A DNA stretch of 12,676 nucleotides from CAZKYP01 sp964556885. GTDB lineage: Bacteria; Planctomycetota; Phycisphaerae; Sedimentisphaerales; Anaerobacaceae. A model generated the notes under the pieces. The model was given only the letters and a program-made list of their open reading frames with translations. It was not told where the DNA came from and made no database searches. The position numbers and the translations under genes were made by a program. The stretch spans positions 1 through 12,676 of the forward strand of contig CAZKYP010000097.1 of assembly GCA_964556885.1 (NCBI GenBank). Reading direction: 5' to 3'. Position 1 is the first letter of the stretch; each line of letters starts with the position of its first letter. This document shows positions 1 through 6,205 of this stretch, one piece after another.

Positions 1-141
1 CAAGTGCTGTCGACTATAGAATTGCTATATCCAGACATCAAGTCGGATTTGAACTCTGAAAGACCATTACCCACTATATCTGAACATAATTTGTATTTTA
101 TCCCAAAAGAGGGAGAATCTTCGTCGGGTGTCAGCCACTAA
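1..141 (+). CDS. C-terminal end of an unrecognised protein (5' end outside window)
   Basis: Frame 1 is open from the first base to a TAA at 139-141, giving 46 residues that start QVLSTIELLYPDIKSD and end EGESSSGVSH. The other two forward frames hit stops early (TAG at 16-18; TGA at 57-59). The composition is hydrophilic and protein-like, with no membrane segment. It is on the same strand as the lipoprotein gene at 208, 66 nt downstream, so the two could be co-transcribed, although a strong hairpin lies between them. I do not recognise the family, and so short a tail could be a chance open frame. Confidence 0.45.
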   Translation, partial: QVLSTIELLYPDIKSDLNSERPLPTISEHNLYFIPKEGESSSGVSH

Positions 142-146
142 GCCAG

Positions 147-175
147 GTAGGGTGTGCAAATTCTGTTTTGCACAC
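147..175 (+). repeat. GTAGGGTG hairpin, copy A
   Basis: GTAGGGTG at 147-154 runs into a perfect 9-bp stem, GTGTGCAAA (152-160) with TTTGCACAC (167-175), and a 6-nt loop. No T-run follows, so it is not a standard terminator. It ends 22 nt before the Shine-Dalgarno of the gene at 208. An inverted relative lies at 793-814, just after that gene. The pair resembles a REP-type palindromic repeat. This is inference; it could also be a simple mRNA stability hairpin. Confidence 0.5.
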
Positions 176-207
176 GCGGGAAAATAAGCAATTTTCAGGA
201 GAAGCAA

Positions 208-783
208 ATGAGATATATTTTTGTAATAATGACTCTGGTCATAGCGGCCGGGCAGGGCTGTACGCCGCAGAGGAGTGCCCCTGAAACAGGGCAGTATAGA
301 GAGCAGGCCACTGATGCGAATTTCATAGAGTACTGCAAAACTCATGAATGCAGAAAAGACCTGAAAATACATTTGAAGAAACCGGATGGCTCGTATTTCG
401 ATTACCAAATGGAGCTTGCCCAGCCGATAGTACAGGACAAAACCGTATCAATCTTTCCCGGCGAGACCATTTATATCGCGTTCGATCCTGGTGAAAAAGG
501 CCCTGAGAATCTTCGCAGCGTTAAGTCCGCCGATGGTTCGACAAACACACTCACATTTAAATTCACACAGGAACCCGAGTTGTTTGATGGTGTAGGGATG
601 ATGCTGTTTATTAATAATCCCACGAAATACTCTATCGAATATGATTTCGGTATGATGCTAATTGATTCAGAAGACCTTTTTGAGACGTCAAGCGTTCCGC
701 TGATGCCGGGATTGAGCAATTTCGAGTCGTGGCCTCACCCGATTTTCCAGCTTATCATGACGAACTTCCGCTGGGCCGAATAA
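208..783 (+). CDS. putative lipoprotein of unknown function
   Basis: A protein of 191 aa. I chose ATG 208 because AGGAGAA (197-203) sits just upstream; the GTG at 154 in the same frame lies inside a hairpin and has no such site. The N-terminus is a short charged start (MR), a hydrophobic stretch (residues 3-14) and then AAGQGC with Cys18, a lipobox-like but imperfect signal-peptidase-II site. A low-complexity polar linker follows, then a soluble domain with Cys43 and Cys48 (C-x4-C). The rest alternates hydrophobic and polar residues as beta-rich domains do, and ends in an aromatic-rich segment (FESWPHPIFQ near the C-terminus). I know no matching family. It is probably attached to a membrane facing the periplasm. 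It is flanked on both sides by inverted GTAGGGTG hairpins, hinting that it may sit in a repeat-bounded segment. No promoter is obvious, and it may be transcribed with the gene ending at 141. Confidence 0.7.
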   Translation: MRYIFVIMTLVIAAGQGCTPQRSAPETGQYREQATDANFIEYCKTHECRKDLKIHLKKPDGSYFDYQMELAQPIVQDKTVSIFPGETIYIAFDPGEKGPENLRSVKSADGSTNTLTFKFTQEPELFDGVGMMLFINNPTKYSIEYDFGMMLIDSEDLFETSSVPLMPGLSNFESWPHPIFQLIMTNFRWAE

Positions 784-1316
784 AGGCCTTTTGGTGCGAA
801 GCATCGCACCCTACGCAATTGGAAATCAAAAATTAAAAATAAAAAAGCAAAATTGTGGAATCCCGACTTTGTCGGGATGAGACATACAGCTAAAAAAAAT
901 AATATTTTTCCTCCGTTTATGTCGATTATAATATAAATACTAATGATGTCTTTATTGTCAACGGAAGGAAGTAGTACTACAATGCTGCTTATTCTGTAAA
1001 AATCAGTATATGTTCGGAAATCAAACATCAAAAATTAAAAAGCAAAATGACAGATAAAAATTCAAAAAGAGTTTTAGAATCTTAATATCAGGTTTGCGAC
1101 GCTTCTGTCTTGCAACAGCAGGACGCGGAAGCCGGCAAATATGGCCTTACACAGCTTAAAAAAGAACCGGGAAACATTTTGCATTTTGCTTTGTGATTTT
1201 ACTATTTCCATTTTAATATTTAATTTTACTTATATAACTACTCATGTAGCAAAAGATTATCTTGATTGGTAGAATCTTTATAGCGTTGCAGTATTAACTA
1301 TTTGAAAGGACTGAAT
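784..1316. other. AT-rich intergenic region with hairpins and A-rich repeats
   Basis: There is no convincing gene in 533 nt. Besides the hairpin at 793-814 there is a perfect 7-bp stem TCCCGAC (861-867) / GTCGGGA (871-877) with a TTT loop. Two similar A-rich stretches lie at about 821-856 and 1016-1048; both begin GGAAATCAAA and share a TCAAAAATTAAAAA...GCAAAAT core. They look like dispersed intergenic repeats. A GC-richer island (about 1090-1170) is open on both strands for about 36-43 codons but has no proper start signals. The last about 100 nt precede the small gene at 1317; I could not pick a confident promoter for it. Confidence 0.5.
793..814 (-). repeat. GTAGGGTG hairpin, copy B (inverted relative to copy A)
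   Basis: Stem GGTGCGA (793-799) pairs with TCGCACC (804-810) around a 4-nt loop, followed by CTAC, so the minus strand reads GTAGGGTGCGA. It lies 9 nt after the stop of the gene at 208. It has the same GTAGGGTG head as copy A, in opposite orientation. There is no T-tract, so any terminator role would be weak. Confidence 0.5.
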
Positions 1317-1406
1317 ATGTGCAAGACATGCGGCTGCAGATCAGGGAAAAAAGCAAAACCAAAAACCAAAACCACCAAACCAAAAGCAAAATCGAAAAAA
1401 AGATAA
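1317..1406 (+). CDS. 29-aa Cys-motif, Lys-rich small protein
   Basis: ATG 1317 is preceded by AAAGGA (1305-1310) at good spacing, and the frame ends in TAA (1404-1406). The peptide starts MCKTCGCRSGKK, giving Cys2, Cys5 and Cys7 (C-x2-C-x-C), followed by an almost pure Lys/Pro/Thr/Ala tail ending KAKSKKR. A C-x2-C-x-C cluster is a plausible soft-metal or Fe-S site. The tail is strongly basic, like histone-H1-type tails, and could bind nucleic acid. Function is unknown. It was judged a gene on start signals and non-random composition only. It shares its plan (Cys cluster plus Lys/Pro-rich stretch) with the small protein at 1964, in reversed order. It is too short for most gene finders. Confidence 0.6.
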   Translation: MCKTCGCRSGKKAKPKTKTTKPKAKSKKR

Positions 1407-1514
1407 ATCCTAACCACAGATACCTAATGCACAGGTGAAAAAGGCGGGTTTTGATGTTGTTTTTGAGAAGTTTTTAGCCATAATATGTCGCGCAAAAAAT
1501 CTTTTCAAATAGTA

Positions 1515-1542
1515 TTGACACTAAGTCGGGCCGGTCTATAAT
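1515..1542 (+). promoter_or_regulatory. consensus sigma-70 promoter
   Basis: TTGACA (1515-1520) and TATAAT (1537-1542) both match the housekeeping consensus exactly, separated by 16 bp. Transcription should start near 1549. It points at the structured region 1549-1963 and the small gene at 1964. A full consensus on both boxes suggests strong, probably constitutive, expression unless the leader is regulated. Confidence 0.8.
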
Positions 1543-1548
1543 TGTGCT

Positions 1549-1963
1549 CTGAAAAGTGGTGGGTGTCTGCCCGATGGAGTGTAGACCCGGCTGCTTCAAC
1601 ACCCCGACCAACTTTCTCTTAAAGGGCGATTATCGAGGCATTGAGACTTGATTATCGTAGGCGATTTCAGGATTTTCTCCTGTATTATATATAGCATTTA
1701 AAACCTCGCCGAATTTGCGCAGTCTTGTTCAGTTAACGGATTAAATAAACGCGCGGGTTTTATACATACCAGGCGAAACAACTCTTTGCGAAGGGCCGAT
1801 TATATGCCGTCGGCTCGAATGTGAAGACCCATCCATTGCTTACCGTAATAAATCCAAAAAGTTTTCAAACCTGATTCCTGGCCGCTGTGTTGGCGGTTCT
1901 GAATCGGTTGGGTGACAGATGCGGCCTATATTAAAACGGCATCGATAAATAAGGAGTACAAAA
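1549..1963 (+). ncRNA. structured leader or small RNA, class unknown
   Basis: This is the about 415-nt stretch between the consensus promoter and the small gene at 1964. I see no ORF in it. Visible stems: AAAGT-GGT-GGGTGT (1553-1566) pairs with ACACCC-ACC-ACTTT (1599-1615) with small bulges, 14 bp. CAGGA (1668-1672) pairs with TCCTG (1678-1682). GCCGA (1795-1799) pairs with TCGGC (1810-1814). AACC-GATTC (1868-1877) pairs with GAATC-GGTT (1901-1909), enclosing CCGC/GCGG (1882-1885/1893-1896). Within the first stem GGGTGTCT (1561-1568) can alternatively pair with AGACCC (1583-1588), so two exclusive folds are possible. I checked by eye for tmRNA, RNase P, SRP and common riboswitch signatures and matched none. 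It could be a cis-regulatory leader or a stand-alone RNA such as a 6S-like RNA. The 3' limit is unknown. Confidence 0.5.
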
Positions 1964-2122
1964 ATGGCAGATCAAGCCAGGAAACCAGAAGTAGCAAAAA
2001 AGCCGGCCCCGAAGCCGGGTGCACCGAAACCGGGTTCATCAAAGCCTTCGGCCCCGATGGGCGGCGGCTGCTGCGGAGCACCGGCATCCAAGCCGACGAA
2101 TCCACAGGCCGGTCAGAAATAA
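1964..2122 (+). CDS. 52-aa Pro/Lys-rich small protein with Gly-Cys-Cys core
   Basis: ATG 1964 follows a strong Shine-Dalgarno AAGGAG (1951-1956) with 7-nt spacing; TAA is at 2120-2122. The peptide is MADQARKPEVAKK, then repeated K-P-x units (PAPKPGAPKPGSSKPSAP), then MGGGCCGAP around Cys36-Cys37, then a polar tail ending NPQAGQK. There is no membrane segment or signal peptide, so it is probably cytoplasmic and intrinsically disordered. The vicinal cysteines could bind metal or be redox-active. It has its own promoter, long leader and terminator, forming a self-contained transcription unit, which supports a real gene despite the length. The longer frame that overlaps it (1912-2136) lacks a ribosome site and is a shadow. 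Function unknown. Confidence 0.7.
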   Translation: MADQARKPEVAKKPAPKPGAPKPGSSKPSAPMGGGCCGAPASKPTNPQAGQK

Positions 2123-2245
2123 TTCCGGTCACTTAGGCGACGGTGTTGGAAAGATATAAAAACTGCGCATCCAATAATCCGGTTGGAAGAGAGCCTCTGA
2201 ATGTACAAATATTGCAGGTGGCCGGCCGGTAAACCGAACGCTGAG

Positions 2246-2278
2246 AAGCCCGTGTACCAAAACGCGGGCTTTTTTATT
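2246..2278 (+). terminator. Rho-independent terminator of the 1549-2122 unit
   Basis: AAGCCCG (2246-2252) pairs with CGGGCTT (2265-2271), extended by a T-G and a G-C pair, with a short loop, and runs directly into a T-rich tract (TTTTTTATT from 2270). It is well placed to end transcription from the 1515 promoter and also lies just past the 3' end of the convergent gene at 2314. Confidence 0.85.
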
Positions 2279-2313
2279 ATTTCAAGCGTATCCTGATTTT
2301 GTGGCCATTGTTT

Positions 2314-3459
2314 TTAGAAGTTTCTGTGGCTTTTGCGGTAGGCCTGTGGGCTTGTTCCCTTTTCCGCGTAGAAATAGCGGGCGATGTGGTCGATGCCGGA
2401 AAAACCCAGGTCTAATGCTATTTGTGCAATCGGCAGATTTGTCTCGACCAGCATGTTGGAAATTCTCTCTACCCTGGCACGTCTTATTTCTCTGAAGATA
2501 GAGCGTCCGATGATATTACGAAAACGCTGTTCCAGGCTGCGTCTCGATACAAGCACCGCCGCTATAATATCGCCGACCTGTATCGGCCGGTTCGAGTTAT
2601 TTCGGATGAAACGCACAGCTTCGGATACCGCGATATCATCGATTGCCAGAATGTCGGTTGACTGCCGGCCGACGACATGCGTGGGTTCGACTGTTATTTT
2701 TTGATTCTCGACTTTTTTGCCTGCCATCAGTTTATCTAAAAGTTCCGCCGCCTTGTATCCTGCTTTTTCAACATCGAGGGCGACACTTGTCAGCGGCGGT
2801 TCGGTCAAATCGCAGATAAGCTCGTCGTTATCGACTCCAATGACTGCCACATCTTCGGGCACTTTCAGATCTACCATTTTACAGGCTTCTATAGCATGCT
2901 GGCCGCGGTCGTCGTTACATGCCATCAGGCCGCAGGGTTTTGGAAGAGACCTGAGCCATTCGGCCATACGACGCTGTTCTTTTTGCCATGTACGCATGGA
3001 TTTCGATGCGGGCTGTTTGTAGAAGTGGGTTTTGAAACCGGCTTCGGCGACTCTTTTGGCAAAGTATTCTTTCCGGGTTTCCGACCATGGCATATCATCA
3101 AAGCCGCAAAAGGCAAAATTTCGAAGACCTCTATCAAGAAGGTGTTCCGCTACCATCTTGCCTATCTTGACAGGATTCGTATCAACTGAAGGTATATCAA
3201 AAGAGCTTTTAAAATGTACGGCAATAATGACGGGTACGCCTAAGGTTATCACTTCTTCTGTTCTTATTGAGTCTCGTGTGATAACTCCGGTAACACCCCA
3301 GCTTTGCAGTTTTGGAAGTGCTTTTTCCAGGCCTCCCGGTTCTCGGTAAAACGCTCATGGACCGTGCAGGCGGCCGTATTTGGCAATACCGCGTAATAAT
3401 GCACGACCGTATTCGCGGGAAGTTTCAACCAGTAAAAGGACTTTTGGAATATCTGACAT
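2314..3459 (-). pseudogene. XylR-like AraC-family regulator interrupted by in-frame TGA at codon 35
   Basis: Read from ATG 3459 to TAA 2314, the frame encodes 381 positions. It begins MSDIPKVLLLVETSREYGRA and has one internal TGA (3355-3357), then runs open to the end. The length fits XylR-type regulators (about 390 aa). Residues about 1-270 are a LacI/PBP1-type sugar-binding domain (ACNDDRGQHAIEAC, VAVIGVDNDELICDLTEPPLTSV). Residues about 280-381 are a two-helix-turn-helix AraC domain (SRRSLEQRF, IAQIALDLGFSGIDHIARYF). E. coli XylR has Trp at the matching place (SEWDIF versus GP*AFY), so TGG to TGA is the simplest reading. TGA is used as a genuine stop elsewhere in the window (11983, 11350), so recoding is unlikely. 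It could be a pseudogene, or an assembly error with an intact gene. A restart at GTG 3252 would lack much of the first lobe and has no ribosome site. It is divergent from the LamG gene at 3923, probably its target. Confidence 0.85.
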
Positions 3460-3587
3460 ACTGTTATTTTATCATTTTAGCTGGTAAACGTAAACCCTGA
3501 GTATTGATATGCAAATCTGCGGCTTATTTTTGAAACTTTGAGACGGGCAGTTTCAAATTACCATTTCATTTCATTAAAAATGCAGAT

Positions 3588-3627
3588 ATTATGCGCATAA
3601 TGGCGAATTTAATACGCAATATGGCGA
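3588..3627 (+). promoter_or_regulatory. AraC-type operator, copy 1: palindrome plus 21-bp-spaced direct repeats
   Basis: A perfect 14-bp palindrome ATTATGCGCATAAT (3588-3601) overlaps the first of two direct repeats, CGCATAATGGCGA (3594-3606) and CGCAATATGGCGA (3615-3627). They match at 11 of 13 positions and start exactly 21 bp apart, two helical turns. Tandem direct half-sites at this spacing are typical of AraC-family dimers. The downstream repeat reaches the expected -35 position of the LamG promoter. The element is kept in copy 2 with the same spacing. The XylR-like protein encoded divergently is the obvious candidate ligand; this is inference. Confidence 0.7.
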
Positions 3628-3648
3628 TTAATTTTGGCCGATATATTC

Positions 3649-3654
3649 TATAAT
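3649..3654 (+). promoter_or_regulatory. -10 box of the LamG gene promoter, copy 1
   Basis: TATAAT at 3649-3654 is 21 nt after the second operator repeat. The -35 position (about 3626-3631, GATTAA) is poor, which suits a promoter needing an activator bound at the overlapping repeat. The start would be near 3661, giving a leader of about 262 nt. Copy 2 has TATAAT at 6521-6526 with identical operator spacing. Confidence 0.65.
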
Positions 3655-3712
3655 GCAAAGATAGGCTATATGTCATTATGATTTAATATGATTTTTCTCA
3701 AATGCTCTATAG

Positions 3713-3757
3713 GCTGGAATTAAGGAGGTGGTATCAAGCCGCAATGATTCTTCCAGC
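3713..3757 (+). promoter_or_regulatory. leader hairpin presenting a 16S-tail complement, copy 1
   Basis: GCTGGAA (3713-3719) pairs with TTCCAGC (3751-3757). The loop carries AAGGAGGTG (3722-3730), a 9-nt perfect complement of the 16S rRNA 3' tail, but no credible long ORF follows; the LamG start is about 190 nt further on. In copy 2 the stem is GCCGGAA/TTCCGGC, so the third base pair covaries (T-A to C-G) while AAGGAGGTG is unchanged. This argues for a selected RNA structure, perhaps a ribosome standby or decoy site. Confidence 0.55.
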
Positions 3758-3922
3758 AGTAGAATTGGCTTATAAGTAAAAGCAAATTTCTTATTTTTCG
3801 TACTGTTTTGCTTGTCGGTGTCTCAGTAGAAGATACACGAAGCAGTGTAAAATAATCCGTGTTTTGGTGTGTTGCTGAAGCACAGAATTTCAAAATTTCA
3901 CACATTTTGATGGAGGCTTATT

Positions 3923-6142
3923 ATGTATAAAAGATTTATTTGTTTCGTTTTTGTGGCGGTTTTGTTTTTCACCAGTGCGGCGTCAGCAGAGCTTGTCGGC
4001 TGGTGGAAGCTCGACGACGGTGCCGGTAATGTTGCAGTTGATTCTTCCGGTAACGGCAATGACGGCATTATAAGCGGCGACCCGGAGTGGGTGGCCGGAC
4101 GGTTCGGCGGTGCACTGAAATTCGATGGAGTTGATGACAGTGTAAACTGTGGTAATGGTGATGTTTTTAATATTACCGATGAGCTCACGCTTGCCGTATG
4201 GGTAAATGCAAACGATTTCGGGAGCGGCCAGGATAATCCCTGGCTGGGCAAAGGTGACACCTCGTATATGATAAAGAATTTCAGAACGGGCTATGATATC
4301 GAGTTCTTTATTTATGACAGCGGCTGGTTTTCGGCTCATTATACCATTGATGATTCTTACATTGGCGAGTGGCATCACGTTGCCGGAACCTATGATGGAA
4401 GCGTGCTTCAGATATACCTTGACGGTGTAGCGGGCGAGGATGCTTTTTTGGATCATACAGGAAATATAGATATTACTGATTACGACGTCAGGATAGGAAT
4501 GAATTCCCAGGAGACCACACGTTTTTCAGAAGCCACGTTGGATGACTGCAGAATCTACAACCATGCGTTATCGGCGGATGAGATATATGCCATTATGGTT
4601 GGCGATGTCCGAATGGCACTGAGGCCGCGACCGGCTGACGGCGCCGTTGATGTGGCTCCGGATACGAAACTCGTCTGGAATCCCGGGATTATCGATCAGG
4701 AAACGAACGAACGTTACGATGAGCATCACATATATTTAGGAACCGTCTTTGAGGATGTAAACACGGCTACCGAACCGACGGCGATCCTGGATGTGAATGA
4801 ATATACTCCGACACTTGATTACGATACTACGTATTATTGGCGTGTGGACGAGTCCAGTGATGCCGATCCGCAAAGCCCGATTAAGGGTAACGCCTGGAGT
4901 TTTACAACGGCGAATTATATCGTACTTGAGGATTTCGAAAGTTATACCGACGAAGATCCGGATGCGATATACCTGATCTGGGTTGACGGCTGGGGTGACC
5001 CGACAAACGGTTCGACTTCGGGATATCCGGATCCGGACTTCATCGCTGGCGAGCATTATGTCGAGACCGATATAGTTCATGGCGGCAAGCAGGCTTTGCC
5101 GCTTTTCTATGACAATACGAGCAGCGGGCTTTCCGAGGCGACAAAAACACTTACTGAGTTGAAAAACTGGACAGTAGATGATGTTATCACACTGACGCTG
5201 TTCTACTATGGCGATGCAGGAAATTCCACCGAACCGATGTTTGTCGGCGTCAATGGTAATGCCGTTGTTTACAACGAGGATCCAAGGGCGACATTGAACA
5301 ACGAATGGACCCAGTGGGATATTCCCATGCAGAAATTTGCCGACCAGGGTGTTGATCTTACCAATGTCAGATCGATATCTCTCGGCCTGGGCAACAAGGC
5401 CAATCCCGTTCCCGGCGGGGAAGGCCATGTATTGTTCGATGATATTCGCCTGTCACGGTTGGAAGCGGTTGAATACGAGCCGGAGATAGAATCGGTTAAT
5501 CCCGGTACCGCCAACCTGAGGCTGTATTATGCGTTTGAGAACAATGCCCAGGATACTTCCGGCAGAGGTCTCAATGCGACAGTTTCCGGCAATCCGACGT
5601 ATACCAATAGTGCGACCGGTTTCGGGATGGCGATGAATCTCGACGGAGAAGGTGACTTCCTTACCCTGCCGGTAGGTACACTTATCAGTTCTCTGAACGA
5701 ATCGTCCTTTGCGATTTGGGTTAACTGGGCTGCAAGGGGAAGCAGTTGGCAGCGTATTTTCGATTTTGGTTCAGGTGAGGATATTAATATGTTCCTTACA
5801 ACCGATACCGGCGGCAACATATTCCGTTTCGCTATGACGGTATCCGGAAATACCGGCGAGAACCAGACGAGCTCGTCGAAGGAACTGACCAGCGGGTGGC
5901 ATCATATAGCCGTAACGATTGACCCGGCTACCTCCACCCATACACTGTATCTGGATGGTAAAGTCGAAGGTCAGAACACTTCGGCCACTTTGAAACCGAG
6001 CGACCTCGGTGTGACAAGTCAGAACTGGATTGGCCTGTCGCAGTATGCGGGTGATCCGTATTATATCGGCGCGTTGGATGAGTTCCGCATCTACAACAAG
6101 GTATTAACAAGACCCGAGGTGCTTTACCTCGCAGGTAAATAA
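3923..6142 (+). CDS. secreted LamG-domain protein, copy 1
   Basis: A protein of 739 aa. ATG 3923 follows GGAGG (3912-3916). Residues 1-22 are a signal peptide cut after TSAASA, so it is exported. Residues 23 to about 225 form a LamG/concanavalin-like jelly roll (start ELVGWWKLDDGAG, later GEWHHVAGTYDG). About 232-332 is a fibronectin-III-like module (PADGAVDVAPDTKLVW, TYYWRVDE, WSFTT). About 333-515 starts VLEDFESYTD and resembles the carbohydrate-binding-like module common in planctomycete surface proteins. About 531-739 is a second LamG domain (YYAFENN, GWHHIAVTIDPA, DEFRIYNKVL). No catalytic domain, PEP-CTERM tail or membrane anchor is visible. The likely role is binding a polysaccharide or other glycan outside the cell; the ligand is unknown. 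It sits behind an AraC-type operator and is divergent from the xylR-like gene. The paralogue at 6803 shares all modules but has a strongly different first LamG domain. Confidence 0.9.
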   Translation: MYKRFICFVFVAVLFFTSAASAELVGWWKLDDGAGNVAVDSSGNGNDGIISGDPEWVAGRFGGALKFDGVDDSVNCGNGDVFNITDELTLAVWVNANDFGSGQDNPWLGKGDTSYMIKNFRTGYDIEFFIYDSGWFSAHYTIDDSYIGEWHHVAGTYDGSVLQIYLDGVAGEDAFLDHTGNIDITDYDVRIGMNSQETTRFSEATLDDCRIYNHALSADEIYAIMVGDVRMALRPRPADGAVDVAPDTKLVWNPGIIDQETNERYDEHHIYLGTVFEDVNTATEPTAILDVNEYTPTLDYDTTYYWRVDESSDADPQSPIKGNAWSFTTANYIVLEDFESYTDEDPDAIYLIWVDGWGDPTNGSTSGYPDPDFIAGEHYVETDIVHGGKQALPLFYDNTSSGLSEATKTLTELKNWTVDDVITLTLFYYGDAGNSTEPMFVGVNGNAVVYNEDPRATLNNEWTQWDIPMQKFADQGVDLTNVRSISLGLGNKANPVPGGEGHVLFDDIRLSRLEAVEYEPEIESVNPGTANLRLYYAFENNAQDTSGRGLNATVSGNPTYTNSATGFGMAMNLDGEGDFLTLPVGTLISSLNESSFAIWVNWAARGSSWQRIFDFGSGEDINMFLTTDTGGNIFRFAMTVSGNTGENQTSSSKELTSGWHHIAVTIDPATSTHTLYLDGKVEGQNTSATLKPSDLGVTSQNWIGLSQYAGDPYYIGALDEFRIYNKVLTRPEVLYLAGK

Positions 6143-6174
6143 GTTCATACACATTGTTTAATATGCATCTCTGT

Positions 6175-6205
6175 GGGCCTGTGCTTTGTGGCGCAGGCCC
6201 TTTTT
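6175..6205 (+). terminator. terminator of LamG gene copy 1
   Basis: GGGCCTGTGC (6175-6184) pairs with GCGCAGGCCC (6191-6200), ten pairs including one T-G wobble, with a 6-nt loop and TTTTT directly after. It is homologous to the terminator at 9043-9070, where the wobble is replaced by a T-A pair. Confidence 0.9.

Noticed and set aside
1085..1200. Open frame without ATG (…QQQDAEAGKYGLTQLKKEPGN…), perhaps a gene remnant
   Set aside because: Composition is protein-like but there is no start codon, no ribosome site and no recognisable family.
1141..1272. 43-aa forward frame with a hydrophobic middle (MALHSLKKNRET...)
   Set aside because: Only a weak GGAAG upstream, AT-rich repeat surroundings, and the same stretch is also open on the minus strand (36 aa); no way to prefer either.
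1553..1615. SRP RNA, 6S RNA, tmRNA or RNase P RNA
   Set aside because: Stem is convincing, but the signature bases of SRP (GGAAGNNAGCA loop), tmRNA ends and RNase P core are not present; 6S cannot be judged by eye.
1912..2136. 74-aa forward frame over the small Pro/Lys-rich gene
   Set aside because: Starts in the structured leader with no ribosome site; the 52-aa frame at 1964 has a perfect Shine-Dalgarno and coherent composition.
3355..3357. TGA read as Trp or selenocysteine
   Set aside because: TGA ends other genes in the window, no SECIS-like need is apparent, and Trp at this site is the family residue, so nonsense mutation or assembly error is simpler.
3722..3771. Mini-ORF after AAGGAGGTG in copy 1 (ATG 3744, MILPAVELAYK)
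   Set aside because: The ATG is missing in copy 2, so a conserved leader peptide is not supported.
4736..5428. 230-aa minus-strand frame inside the first LamG gene
   Set aside because: It is a mirror of the LamG coding frame, has no start signals, and the plus-strand protein has clear domains and a signal peptide.
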